NCBI GenBank assembly: GCA_958448705.1
Contig: CAUDEY010000006.1
Location: forward strand, 28,374 to 92,373
Source of the DNA: UMGS1322 sp900550765
GTDB taxonomy: Bacteria > Bacillota > Clostridia > Christensenellales > QALW01
Length of the DNA: 64,000 bases
Reading direction: 5' to 3'
Shown piece after piece: positions 52,120-60,852 of this stretch (within the stretch, counting starts at the first letter, position 1; every line of letters starts with the position of its first letter). Both the position numbers and the translations under genes were made by a program. The notes beneath the pieces were generated by a model. The model did no database searches, was not told where the DNA came from, and worked only from the letters and a program-made list of their open reading frames with translations.

Positions 52120-52782
52120 TTAGTAAGTCAATGGGGTTTTCACTTCAATACCATGTTTTTTATATAACCAGTTTAAAATACAGCTTTCGGTTGAATCATT
52201 AATCGCGGCGCTGGGAATTAGTCCTACGGTGCGATGCAAGGAAGGATCGAGTATTCGTTTTTTTAGTGCTGTGCCGTGACAACGAGCCAATATCTCTATA
52301 ATATCTTTATTGACGGATGCGCAGAATTCGATAATCCCATGCGGTTTCTTATATTGTTTCCACAAAGATTTATCAAGTTGTTCCGGTTTGCATTTTATTT
52401 TTAATTTTTTTATGACATCAGAAGCATTGGCCACCTTAATAACAGATGAATATTCGATGTAATTGCAACACAGCTGGTCGTACGAAGGGAAGTCGACCAA
52501 GATTTTATCACCAAATACAGAATAATAATGATCATAAAGATTTTGCTCAAAAGAATCGTATGTACAATCAAATTTGGGATAATCAATTTCTACATCCATA
52601 AACCAAATACGTCCAAATTGCTTATAAAGAATATTAAACAAACTGATTTTTCTGATTTTTTCATCTGTAAAAGTAACAAAATTGTTTGTTATGGATTGGC
52701 TGGTTTGCAGATTAAAGTTAAGACATATTTTTTTGTAAGTATTTTCCGATAAATAATGTAGTAAATTCAACTTCTGTATCAT
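52120..52782 (-). CDS. Hypothetical protein, AT-rich, probably acquired
   Basis: The 220-residue protein has no motif I recognise. It is rich in Lys, Ile, Asn and Tyr, has no signal peptide or membrane segment, and its codons end in A or T far more often than those of the housekeeping genes around it. The middle holds FDCTYDSFEQNLYDHYYSVF and the end DSTESCILNWLYKKHGIEVK. The base composition and its place in a tRNA-linked island suggest horizontal transfer. A phage-defence or other accessory role is possible but not shown. Confidence 0.6.
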   Translation of the reverse strand: MIQKLNLLHYLSENTYKKICLNFNLQTSQSITNNFVTFTDEKIRKISLFNILYKQFGRIWFMDVEIDYPKFDCTYDSFEQNLYDHYYSVFGDKILVDFPSYDQLCCNYIEYSSVIKVANASDVIKKLKIKCKPEQLDKSLWKQYKKPHGIIEFCASVNKDIIEILARCHGTALKKRILDPSLHRTVGLIPSAAINDSTESCILNWLYKKHGIEVKTPLTY

Positions 52783-52855
52783 AATTTGACCTTTTAAGCA
52801 TCTGCATAATAATAGTATTTAAAATAATTATATCATAAATATTTGTTCAAAGCAA

Positions 52856-52913
52856 CAAAAAGCACAACACGAGAGTTCAACTCTTCCCTGTTGTGCTTTT
52901 ATTGTGAGGGCAG
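52856..52913. repeat. 58-base exact direct repeat, copy B (terminator hairpin)
   Basis: This stretch is identical to 54371-54428. It contains AGCACAACA pairing with TGTTGTGCT and T-runs on both strands, so it can act as a bidirectional terminator. Similarity continues after one mismatch into ATGAAAAAGAT. Confidence 0.85.
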
Positions 52914-52968
52914 CATGAAAAAGATATTTTTGGGATTCTGGAGAGTGGATTTGAACTCTTGCCTCCTG
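52904..52968 (-). repeat. tRNA-3'-end-like repeat, copy B
   Basis: On the minus strand GAGTTCAAATCCACTCTCCA has the form of a tRNA T-loop followed by an acceptor 3' strand. The AATATCTTTTTCATGC and CCCTCACA spacer and the terminator hairpin follow. No complete tRNA can be folded upstream, only a GC-rich sequence with a GCGAGCGC-like pattern. Confidence 0.5.
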
Positions 52969-53091
52969 AAGTTGATAGCAAACCGAAGCGTTGCGAGCGC
53001 ACTTGCAAGCGAGCAGCGGAGTTACAGCATGATCTTTTTATCAAATAAAAAATAGGCATGGATATTGCTGTAACTGAAACTTTCTATACGG

Positions 53092-53598
53092 TCATAATAG
53101 AATATGAAAAATTTGAATGAGATTTCCTGTCCTTTCTCCAGTGACTTCTTTTATAAGCACACCGCCGTTCTTCAATATTGTTTTTGCAGAACCAATATTA
53201 TTCTTATCGCAGGTTATCACTATGGGATTAATGCCATGATTTTTCATAATCGGTAAAGCCATTGACAACATTTTAGTCGCATAACCTTTTCGACGTTCAG
53301 AAGGACGAATTCCATAACCGCAATGACCGTCTATTCCTACGCTTATTGCATTTTTCTTTGGTCTGATACTGATTGCCCCTAATATTTTTGTGGTATTAAC
53401 ACAAAAATATAATTCTTGTCCGGCTTTCTTGTCATCTTCAACCCATTTTAGCCATTCTTCATAGGATACCGTTCGTTTTTGTGAAAAGCGCCTTAACGCA
53501 CCGGGATTTAATCGGCCGCCGTAGGTCTCCCATTCATCCATCATGTTTTCGTATTGCGTTTTATATTCAATAGAAGGTTCCACCAATTTGATATCCAT
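53092..53598 (-). CDS. GNAT-family N-acetyltransferase
   Basis: The 168-residue protein has the GNAT fold: ELYFCVNTTKILGAISI on the central strands, the acetyl-CoA loop GYGIRPSERRKGYATKML (the R/Q-x-x-G-x-G/A motif), and NNIGSAKTILKNGGVL in the last part. It would acetylate an amino group; the substrate is unknown. The ATG at 53598 follows TAGGAGAT. The base composition is AT-rich like its island neighbours. It is flanked by tRNA-3'-like repeats on both sides. Confidence 0.85.
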   Translation of the reverse strand: MDIKLVEPSIEYKTQYENMMDEWETYGGRLNPGALRRFSQKRTVSYEEWLKWVEDDKKAGQELYFCVNTTKILGAISIRPKKNAISVGIDGHCGYGIRPSERRKGYATKMLSMALPIMKNHGINPIVITCDKNNIGSAKTILKNGGVLIKEVTGERTGNLIQIFHILL

Positions 53599-53693
53599 AA
53601 AATATCTCCTATTATAATACATACAGTTATTATTATATCAGATAAAACAAAAGAAATCAATTGCCTTACAACAATCGCTTTCTTTCGATAAAT

Positions 53694-53755
53694 GTGAGAG
53701 CCACATGAAAAAGATATTTTTAGCATTTTGGAGATGGAAGTTGAACCCCCAAGTG
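53694..53755 (-). repeat. tRNA-3'-end-like repeat, copy C
   Basis: On the minus strand GGGGGTTCAACTTCCATCTCC is a worn T-arm and acceptor strand. It is followed by AAAATGCTAAAAATATC and TTTTTCATGTGGCTCTCACA, the same spacer as in copies A and B. Confidence 0.5.
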
Positions 53756-53792
53756 GATCAAACACCGATGCAAATGTCCAATCCTTAAGGGT

Positions 53793-54329
53793 TCAGGTGT
53801 CAATGGTGTCTTGATTTTGAGCAATAAGAACCTTTATTTTATCAAAAAATGCCTGTTTCCCAGCCGTATATTTCTTCCTGTCATCAAAGTACATTTTAGA
53901 CAAGCTTAGCTTTAATTCTTCATACTCTTTTGCCTGTTTAGAGTGCGTTCGTAAAAAGTCTCTAAATTGTATTTGCTCATAAAACAATGTAAGATCCTTT
54001 GATTTATAGCAATGAATGTGTTGTAAGGAAATTTCATTTTCCCCTTTTAATATAAATAAATACTTACCTGATGCGACTTCGCCGTAATACAGGTAGTTGT
54101 TTTCTTTCATTTTTTGAAATACTTGTTCTGTGATATCTTTAAAAACAATAGCTACATCCAGCATCGGCTTCGCCATTATTCCAGGGATAGATGTACTGCC
54201 AACATGCTCAATTGAAACGATTTCATTCGGAAACATTTCCATAAAAAGTTCTTTTACTTTGCTATATTCATCCACCCATTTTTCATTATAAGGCAGCAAT
54301 AGTACTCTGTTCTTTGGCACACCGAGCAT
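53793..54329 (-). CDS. GrpB/UPF0157 nucleotidyltransferase-fold protein
   Basis: The 178-residue protein belongs to the GrpB (UPF0157) family. It starts with VLLLPYNEKWVDEYSKVKEL and has the fold's hallmark SIEHVGSTSIPGIMAKPMLD, where GSTS and the following Asp mark a nucleotidyltransferase-like site, then DITEQVFQKMKENNYLY. The biochemical role of the family is unclear. The gene is AT-rich, single and placed between two tRNA-3'-like modules, so it is probably acquired. Confidence 0.85.
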   Translation of the reverse strand: MLGVPKNRVLLLPYNEKWVDEYSKVKELFMEMFPNEIVSIEHVGSTSIPGIMAKPMLDVAIVFKDITEQVFQKMKENNYLYYGEVASGKYLFILKGENEISLQHIHCYKSKDLTLFYEQIQFRDFLRTHSKQAKEYEELKLSLSKMYFDDRKKYTAGKQAFFDKIKVLIAQNQDTIDT

Positions 54330-54370
54330 AAATTATTCCCCCTACTTATAATCATAGTACCATAATTAAG

Positions 54371-54428
54371 CAAAAAGCACAACACGAGAGTTCAACTCTT
54401 CCCTGTTGTGCTTTTATTGTGAGGGCAG
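54371..54428. repeat. 58-base exact direct repeat, copy A (terminator hairpin)
   Basis: Identical to 52856-52913. The two copies are 1.5 kb apart in the same orientation and enclose the GNAT and GrpB genes. Confidence 0.85.
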
Positions 54429-54480
54429 AATGAAAAAGATTTTTTTGCTTTTCGGAGGTGGGAACTGAACTCTTGTACTC
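54419..54480 (-). repeat. tRNA-3'-end-like repeat, copy A
   Basis: On the minus strand AAGAGTTCAGTTCCCACCTCC resembles a T-arm and acceptor 3' strand, followed by the ATCTTTTTCATTC and CCCTCACA spacer and the terminator. It lies 160 bases beyond the 3' end of the intact tRNA-Ser(GCT). Confidence 0.5.
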
Positions 54481-54636
54481 GCAAAAAGTTGGTAGCGACA
54501 GCGAACCGTTGCAAGGGCGTTTACAACCGAACAGGTGAGCCGAGCGTGACTTTTTGCGAAAAGGAGGAGCAGCGGCGTGAGCGCGCTCTGATTTTTATAA
54601 AAAATCGGAGCAAGCGATACAAAGCTTACTCCGACG

Positions 54637-54731
54637 TGGCGGAGACAGAGAGATTTGAACTCTCGCGCCGGTAACTCCCGACCTACACCCTTAGCAGGGG
54701 CGCCCCTTCGGCCAAACTTGGGTATGTCTCC
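54637..54731 (-). tRNA. tRNA-Ser (anticodon GCT)
   Basis: The minus strand folds as a class II tRNA with acceptor GGAGACA/TGTCTCC, a long variable arm and encoded CCA. The anticodon stem is CGCCC/GGGTG and the loop CTGCTAA gives anticodon GCT for AGC/AGU codons. Its 3' side faces the AT-rich island. A hairpin around GATTTTTATAAAAAATC at about 54590 may terminate the transcript. Confidence 0.93.
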
Positions 54732-54751
54732 GAATAAAAAATATGCACTTG

Positions 54752-54840
<89 letters not shown>

Positions 54841-54860
54841 GTTTTCTAACGGATACGTGC

Positions 54861-54889
54861 ATTATAGCAAAAAAAAACAGCGGTGTCAA
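54861..54889 (-). promoter_or_regulatory. Promoter of the tRNA-Ser pair
   Basis: Perfect consensus on the minus strand: TTGACA at 54889-54884, a 17-base spacer and TATAAT at 54866-54861. Confidence 0.88.
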
Positions 54890-55024
54890 CAGAAAAAAAC
54901 AGAAACAAAGCCGAATAATTGATGTCACATGGAAGGTGTCGAAAATAAAAACGATGGTATACTGAAAGTATAAGCACGGCATGCTTTTGCGGCAGCCGTA
55001 TTTTTTTAGGAGGCGGCGGTATGG

Positions 55025-55477
55025 ATGAGTGAACTGTATCAAAAAAAAGTAAAGCCGTATTTGCGGCATATCGGCACGCTGGCCATGTGCGGCGCGCAGG
55101 AGAAAGAGATCGCGGCGATGCTGGGAATCGCGCATCGAACGCTGCAAAAATATAAAAAGGCCCATCCGGAGCTGAGGGATGCGCTGGAGAAGAAAAAGAA
55201 TGCCGATATTCAGGTGCTGGAGGCATTTTTTAAGCGTGCCTGCGGCTATACGGCCCAGGAGGAGACTACCGAGTGCAAGGGAAAGAAAAACGAGGATGGC
55301 TTTGTGGTGGATGAGCAGGTGGTGAAAAAAACGATCAAAAAAGAGGTTCCGCCGGATTTAAGCGCAATCAAATGGTGGCTGGAAAACAGCGGGCAAAGAC
55401 CGGAGGAGGAATTGGATATAGAGGAAGCGAGGGAACTTTTGCTTGAAAGACGCAGCTTGCTCCGTGAAGGAGATTGA
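55025..55477 (+). CDS. Phage terminase small subunit-like protein
   Basis: The 150-residue protein has an N-terminal helix-turn-helix (CGAQEKEIAAMLGIAHRTLQ) and a Lys/Glu-rich helical part that includes PDLSAIKWWLENSGQ, typical of small terminases that recognise the phage packaging site. It lies directly before the large terminase and overlaps its upstream starts. AGGAGGCGG gives a strong ribosome site. An extended -10 element TGGTATACT at 54956-54963 may drive the cluster. It is the first gene of the phage block. Confidence 0.75.
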   Translation: MSELYQKKVKPYLRHIGTLAMCGAQEKEIAAMLGIAHRTLQKYKKAHPELRDALEKKKNADIQVLEAFFKRACGYTAQEETTECKGKKNEDGFVVDEQVVKKTIKKEVPPDLSAIKWWLENSGQRPEEELDIEEARELLLERRSLLREGD

Positions 55478-55484
55478 ACGGCAA

Positions 55485-56870
55485 ATGCAGAAGCATCCGC
55501 AGCTGTTTAAGCTGGCGGGCTATAATTTAGGGCCGAAGGTGCATAAAAAGCAGATGGAGTTTCATGCCTGCCCAAAGCGCAACCGCTGGGTATTCGGCGG
55601 CAACCGTACGGGAAAAACCGAGTGCGGCGCGGTAGAAGCTGTGTGGTATGCCAGAGGCATTCATCCGTTCCGGCAGATCAAAGGGCCTACCAAAGGCTGG
55701 GTGGTCAGCCTGACCCAGGAAGTACAGCGGGACGTTGCGCAGGAAAAGCTGCTTTCCTATCTGCCCAAAGAGTGGATCGAAAAGATCGTGATGCGCAAAG
55801 GACGGGAGGACAGCCCTGATGCCGGCGTGATTGATTTTATTTTGGTAAAGAGCGTGCATGGCGGGACCTCGGTGATCGGTTTTAAGAGCTGTGATCAGGG
55901 ACGGCAGCGCTTTCAGGGAACCAGTCAGGATTGGATATGGTTTGATGAGGAACCCCCCGAGGATATTTATGATGAGTGCCGAATGCGGGTGCTGGATACC
56001 TGCGGTGAGCTTTGGGGAACGATGACGCCGCTGATGGGATTGACGTGGGTGCACGAGGAAATTTATCTGAACCGGAATCATGATCCGGAGGCCTGGTATA
56101 GTACGATGAGCTGGCAGGATAATCCGTTTTTGAACGCGCAGGAGGTAAAAATGCTGGAGGCGCTGCTGCCGGAAAGCGAGCGGGAAAGCCGGCAGTACGG
56201 CCATTTTATGAGCCACAGCGGATTGGTTTACAGCGAGTTTGACGAAAGCGTGCATGTAATCGATCCCTTTGACGTGCCGAAGGAGTGGTTTGATACGCTT
56301 TCAATCGATCCGGGGTTGGTAAATCCGCTTTCGTGCCACTGGTATGCGGTGGACGGCGACGGGAATCTCTATGTGATAGCGGAGCATTATTTTTCCGGCC
56401 GGGACGCCCGATGGCACTGCGAAGAGATTTTGCAGAAATGCACGGAGCTGGGGTGGCCGAAGAAAGGCGGCAGAGTGGAGGCGCTGATGGACAGCGCCGC
56501 CCTGCAGCATACGCTTTCAGGCGATAAAAGCGTGGCCCAGCTGTTTTATGATTTCGGCATTGCGGTAAACAGCCGCGTGAATAAAAATCTGTGGACGGGC
56601 ATTCAGCGCGTGAAGCAGTATTTGACCAAAAGGACGGACAGACCCCGTCTTTTTATTTTCCGCAGCTGCCCGGAGATGATCCGGGAAATCAAGAGCTACC
56701 GCTACGGCCGGGGAGATACGCCCGTGAAGCAGGACGATCATGCGATGGACGAGCTGCGGTATTATGTGATGTCGCAGCCGGAGCCGAAAATACAGAGGAC
56801 AGAGAAATCTCCTTGTATGCGCGATATGGAACGGCTGCTGCGCCGCGGCCGATATAAAAAACTGAATTAG
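55485..56870 (+). CDS. Phage terminase large subunit
   Basis: The 461-residue DNA-packaging motor has an ATPase domain with Walker A GGNRTGKT (about residues 38-45) and Walker B WIWFDEEP. The C-terminal nuclease domain of RNase H fold has LSIDPGL, EALMDSAALQ and DDHAMDELRYYVM. It cuts concatemeric DNA and drives it into the capsid. The ATG at 55485 follows AAGGAG at a slightly long distance; in-frame TTG (55443) and GTG (55464) starts are alternatives. All active-site residues look intact. Confidence 0.92.
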   Translation: MQKHPQLFKLAGYNLGPKVHKKQMEFHACPKRNRWVFGGNRTGKTECGAVEAVWYARGIHPFRQIKGPTKGWVVSLTQEVQRDVAQEKLLSYLPKEWIEKIVMRKGREDSPDAGVIDFILVKSVHGGTSVIGFKSCDQGRQRFQGTSQDWIWFDEEPPEDIYDECRMRVLDTCGELWGTMTPLMGLTWVHEEIYLNRNHDPEAWYSTMSWQDNPFLNAQEVKMLEALLPESERESRQYGHFMSHSGLVYSEFDESVHVIDPFDVPKEWFDTLSIDPGLVNPLSCHWYAVDGDGNLYVIAEHYFSGRDARWHCEEILQKCTELGWPKKGGRVEALMDSAALQHTLSGDKSVAQLFYDFGIAVNSRVNKNLWTGIQRVKQYLTKRTDRPRLFIFRSCPEMIREIKSYRYGRGDTPVKQDDHAMDELRYYVMSQPEPKIQRTEKSPCMRDMERLLRRGRYKKLN

Positions 56871-56885
56871 AAAGGATGAAGGCGA

Positions 56886-58766
56886 TTGAAACAAAAAGAG
56901 GAAAAGCGTAAAAAAGAGCTTTGTGCCTATGTTCGGCAGGAACTGGAGAAACGTTCCCGTGAGCGCAGCCGGTTTGAGCTGCAGTGGCAGCTGAACATCA
57001 ATTTCTTTATGGGCAACCAGTATTGTGATATTCTGCCGGAGGCGGGAAGGCTCTATCAGCAGGACAAGGCGTTTTTATGGCAGGAGCGTGAGGTGTATAA
57101 CCACATTGCCCCCATTGTGGAAAGCCGGCTGGCCAAACTGAACAGAATCACGCCGCAGGTGACCGTACGTCCGGCCACAGGAGATGAAGAGGATATTCAG
57201 AGCGCCAAGGTGAGCACGGCCATTTTGAATTCGGCGTTTGAACGTATCGGTATGGACGCGCTTTTGGCGGAAGCGGCGGTTTGGTCGGAACTGTGCGGCA
57301 CCGTGTTTTACAAGCAGAGCTGGGTCAGCAACAAGGGAAGGATCATCGGCAGAAATTCCGGCGGCCGGGCGGTCTATGAGGGGGATATTTCCACTGCCGT
57401 ATGCCCGCCGTATGAGATCTATCCCGATACGTCTTATGTACAGAGCATAGAAAAATGCGCTTCGGTGATTCATGCTCATGTATATTCCTGTGATACCATC
57501 CGAAATATTTGGGGCAAAGAGGTTGCGCCTGCGGAGGTAAAGGCCTTTGGCTTTGGCAGCGCATCTGCCGCCGGCGGTCTGGGATATCGGGCCGCGGTAT
57601 ACGCGGCCGCGGAGGAAACACCCAAGGACAGCGCGCTGGTTTTGGAATACTATGAGCAGCCCTCAGAGGAATACGAGGAAGGGCGGTATCTCGTCGTTTG
57701 CGGCGACGTGCTGCTTTTTGAAGGCCCGCTGCCGTATTGTAACGGGGATAACGGCACCCGCAAGCTGCCGTTTGTACAGCAGAACTCCATCTGCCGTCCC
57801 GGCTGTCTTTGGGGCGTTTCCATCGTGGAACGGTGTATTCCCATTCAGCGCTCCTATAATGCGGTGCGCAACCGCAAGCATGAGTTTCTCAACCGCGCCG
57901 CAGTGGGAATCTTAGCTGTGGAAGAGGGAACGGTGGATTTGGAGGATTTAGAGGAAAACGGACTGACGCCGGGCAAGGTGCTGGTTTACCGGCAGGGGAC
58001 CAATCCTCCGGCGATGCTGCCGGCCGGCTCGCTTCCCAATGAGTTTTCTCAGGAAGAAAGCGCGCTGCTGGAGGAATTTAACCTGATTTCGGGAACATCG
58101 GATCTGATGCGCCAATCCGTAGCGCCGACGAATGTGACCAGCGGCGTGGCGCTGAATACGATCGCTGAGCAGGATGATACACGCCTTGCAATTACGGCCG
58201 ATCGGATTCGTGACGCGGTTTTAGAGATTTCCCGCCAGTGGCTGCGGCTGTTTAAGCAGTTTGCCGGTCCGCTGCGGCTGGAGCGCATTGTGGGGAAAAA
58301 CGGTGAGATCTCTAAACTGTACTGGAGCGCCAATATGCTTACCAGTGACGATGTAATCCATGAGACCGAAAACGAGCTTTCCGGCTCGATATCCAACAGA
58401 AAGCAGCTAATTTATGACCTTTTGGCCAAGGGACTGTTCAGTGATGAGGGCGGCGTGCTTTCGGAACGGACGAGAGTACGCCTGCTGCGAAGCTTGGGCT
58501 TAGGCGACTGGGAGAATATCGCCGATATCGGCGAGGTGCATACCGGCCGGGCTCAAAGGGAAAATCTTTTGCTGAAAAACGGAGGAGAGGTTCGTGTGCT
58601 GGAGACCGACGATCATGAAATTCATATTTCAGAACACGCCAAGATGCTTTTAAGCCAGGAGTTTGAAGAAGCGTTCGGCTTAAGCAGCGAGCAGCACCGA
58701 CGTTTTGAGGAACATATCGCACAACATAAAATGAAAACGGAGGCGGAAAATCATGCAGAACAATGA
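56886..58766 (+). CDS. Phage portal protein (podovirus/P22-like)
   Basis: The 626-residue protein fits the portal of short-tailed phages. The start is helical and charged, then VYNHIAPIVESRLAKLNRITP and TVRPATGDEEDIQSAKVSTA, a pattern seen in portal wings, and the later TNVTSGVALNTIAEQDDTRL. Portals form the twelve-fold ring through which DNA enters. The start is a TTG 15 bases after the terminase stop. The end overlaps the scaffold gene by 14 bases. Confidence 0.85.
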   Translation: MKQKEEKRKKELCAYVRQELEKRSRERSRFELQWQLNINFFMGNQYCDILPEAGRLYQQDKAFLWQEREVYNHIAPIVESRLAKLNRITPQVTVRPATGDEEDIQSAKVSTAILNSAFERIGMDALLAEAAVWSELCGTVFYKQSWVSNKGRIIGRNSGGRAVYEGDISTAVCPPYEIYPDTSYVQSIEKCASVIHAHVYSCDTIRNIWGKEVAPAEVKAFGFGSASAAGGLGYRAAVYAAAEETPKDSALVLEYYEQPSEEYEEGRYLVVCGDVLLFEGPLPYCNGDNGTRKLPFVQQNSICRPGCLWGVSIVERCIPIQRSYNAVRNRKHEFLNRAAVGILAVEEGTVDLEDLEENGLTPGKVLVYRQGTNPPAMLPAGSLPNEFSQEESALLEEFNLISGTSDLMRQSVAPTNVTSGVALNTIAEQDDTRLAITADRIRDAVLEISRQWLRLFKQFAGPLRLERIVGKNGEISKLYWSANMLTSDDVIHETENELSGSISNRKQLIYDLLAKGLFSDEGGVLSERTRVRLLRSLGLGDWENIADIGEVHTGRAQRENLLLKNGGEVRVLETDDHEIHISEHAKMLLSQEFEEAFGLSSEQHRRFEEHIAQHKMKTEAENHAEQ

Positions 58767-59298
58767 AAACAGCGCGGCAGCAGAGAAAACAACAAATTTA
58801 GAAAACGAGGAGGCGCTACAGGAAAAGTGCCGCCGGCTTGAGGAAGAAGCTGCCGGCAGCAGAGAGCTCATCCGGCTTTTGACGGAGGAAAATGAAGCGC
58901 TTCGGACGCAGGCGGACGGTTCCTCGCCGGAGGAGGAAGTAATCGAGGCTTTTTTGGCGGAATTTCCCCAGGCGTCCGGTTTTTTTGATGACATCTGCGA
59001 TGCTTTGGCGCAGGACGGATCGCTTGCCGGAGCAGAGGGATTGAATAAAGCGTACATGAGGGTGCTTTCGCAAAAATACAAAGCGCCGGAGCAGCTGGCA
59101 CAGGATGAGGAATTTTTGCTCAAGCATATTTTCTGCAATGAAAAAATTCGGGAACGATTCATCCGGCAGTATCTCGATTCGCTTCCTCAGGCACCCGATA
59201 TGTGCGAAAAACGCGGGGCAATTCCGGTTTCTGCGCACAGCAGACCGGCAACGTTGCGTTCTGCCGGAGAACTGGCCAGAGCGCTTTTCCGTAAGTAA
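58753..59298 (+). CDS. Probable capsid scaffolding protein
   Basis: The 181-residue acidic protein starts with a coiled coil (about residues 15-60, NLENEEALQEKCRRLEEEAA) and has a basic C-terminal end with RSAGELARALFRK. Size, coiled coil and place between portal and capsid genes fit a scaffold, which guides prohead assembly and then leaves. No protease domain is seen. No sequence-level family is recognised, so the call rests on position and shape. Confidence 0.65.
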   Translation: MQNNENSAAAEKTTNLENEEALQEKCRRLEEEAAGSRELIRLLTEENEALRTQADGSSPEEEVIEAFLAEFPQASGFFDDICDALAQDGSLAGAEGLNKAYMRVLSQKYKAPEQLAQDEEFLLKHIFCNEKIRERFIRQYLDSLPQAPDMCEKRGAIPVSAHSRPATLRSAGELARALFRK

Positions 59299-59321
59299 AT
59301 AAAAAAAGGAGAGAAAATTTT

Positions 59322-60467
59322 ATGGTTTCAGTTTCAACAGTCAATGACGCACTTAAAAGCTTTTATTTGGATGTGCTGATCAATCAGCTCAACAATTCCA
59401 TCAGCCCGCTGTACAGCAAATTTAAGGCTACCAGTTCGTTTATTACCGGCAAAGAGGCCGTAAAGCCCGTTTGCTATGATCTTTCTTCCGGCGTGGCGGC
59501 ACTGGACGAATACGGCGACTTGCCCAAGGCCAACGGCAACAGCTATGCGATGTTCCGCGCAGAGCTGAAAAACCTGTACGGTACGATTGAGATCACCGAT
59601 AAAGCAATGCGCGCCTCGGAAAACAGCCAGGGCGCGGTGGTGAATCTGCTCAATGCCGAGATGGAAGGGCTGCTGGCCACGGCTAAGCAGAATTTTTCAA
59701 GAATGCTCTACGGCGACGGCACCGGAAAGCTGGCAGCCGTAGCCGCGGCGGTAACGGAGGGGACAACGGTCACTGCGGATTCCTATAAGCTGTTAAAGCC
59801 CGGCATGAAGATCGAATTCAGAACCACAAGCGGCTCCGTTGCGGCCCAGATTACGGCGGTGGCGGATACCGGAATTACGGTTTCTTCGGCGGTTACCGTG
59901 CCTAAGGACGCGGCCATCGTGCTTGCGGGCTCTTATAATAATGAGATTTTCGGGTTGGAAACACTGTTTTCCTCCGAAACCACCCTCTATGGCGTAGACC
60001 GTACCGGAAAGGATTGGATGCAGCCCTATACCGGAACATCTACGGCGGCTATTTCGGATATCAAAATTCAAAAGGCAATCGATTCGGCAGAGGAAAAAAG
60101 CGGCGGACAGATTGATTTTATCACCTGTTCCTATGGCGTGCGCCGGGCGTATCAGGAATATTTGGAGACTTCCAAGCGCAACATCAGTCCCGTAGAATTA
60201 GAGGGCGGCTTTAAAACGATCAGCTATTCGGGAATTCCCGTGGTGGCCGACCGCTACTGCCCGGACGGGACAATGTATCTTTTGGATACCAAGGTGTTTG
60301 ATATGCATCAGCTTTGCGACTGGCGCTGGCTTGAAGGCGACAGCGGCAATGTGCTGAAGCAGCTGGCGAATAAAGCGGCGTATACGGCAACGCTGGTAAA
60401 ATACGCAAACCTGATCTGCGGTATGCCCTGCGGCCAGGCAAAACTTACGGGCATTACTGAAAAATAA
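59322..60467 (+). CDS. Phage major capsid protein (HK97-fold-like)
   Basis: The 381-residue protein has features of major capsid proteins. The N-terminus is VNDALKSFYLDVLINQLNNS, a central segment reads NLLNAEMEGLLATAKQNFSR MLYGDG (split here by a space), and GIPVVADRYCPDGTMYLLDT is a typical late strand of the fold. A domain insertion of Thr/Val/Ala-rich beta strands (about 150-210) could protrude. It follows the scaffold by 23 bases with a GGAGAG ribosome site. Confidence 0.85.
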   Translation: MVSVSTVNDALKSFYLDVLINQLNNSISPLYSKFKATSSFITGKEAVKPVCYDLSSGVAALDEYGDLPKANGNSYAMFRAELKNLYGTIEITDKAMRASENSQGAVVNLLNAEMEGLLATAKQNFSRMLYGDGTGKLAAVAAAVTEGTTVTADSYKLLKPGMKIEFRTTSGSVAAQITAVADTGITVSSAVTVPKDAAIVLAGSYNNEIFGLETLFSSETTLYGVDRTGKDWMQPYTGTSTAAISDIKIQKAIDSAEEKSGGQIDFITCSYGVRRAYQEYLETSKRNISPVELEGGFKTISYSGIPVVADRYCPDGTMYLLDTKVFDMHQLCDWRWLEGDSGNVLKQLANKAAYTATLVKYANLICGMPCGQAKLTGITEK

Positions 60468-60495
60468 AAATCCATACGGCGCAGAGGTGTTTTTT

Positions 60496-60852
60496 ATGGC
60501 TCAACCGGGGGTATACACAGAAAAATATATTCCTGTTTTCAGCGATACCTTGGATGTTTTAAACAGGATACAGCAGATCGATCACACATATTTTATTCTG
60601 CTAAACAGGATAACGGGTAAATTTGAGGTACATTCCTGCGCCCAGGCAGACGGGAGCTTCTGCTTAGAGCTCCCGTATCCCTGCCTGGATGCCAGAGCAG
60701 TCAGCTTTGTACAGCGGTACCGAAGCGCCCGGGCAAAAGAAGTTTTGGAAGAGATGGAAAGAGAAAACAGCCTGCTTCAAGAGCGCCGCATCAACGCAAT
60801 GAAGGATACGGCAGGGGAGGCTGTGGAGGCGTTTGGGGGGAGAAAACGATGA
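60496..60852 (+). CDS. Small phage protein of unknown role
   Basis: The 118-residue protein lies between capsid and connector genes. It begins MAQPGVYTEKYIPVFSDTLD and its last third is a charged helix (VLEEMERENSLLQERRINAM). The position suggests a head-completion or capsid-decoration role; no family is recognised. The ATG at 60496 has AGAGG eight bases upstream; an in-frame GTG at 60487 is less likely. The stop overlaps the next start (ATGA). Confidence 0.6.
   Translation: MAQPGVYTEKYIPVFSDTLDVLNRIQQIDHTYFILLNRITGKFEVHSCAQADGSFCLELPYPCLDARAVSFVQRYRSARAKEVLEEMERENSLLQERRINAMKDTAGEAVEAFGGRKR

Noticed and set aside
52843..53055. Short plus-strand frame starting MKKIFLGFWRVDLNS
   Set aside because: Similar peptides appear at each tRNA-3'-like module. 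They are translations of antisense tRNA-like sequence, a known annotation artefact, not genes.
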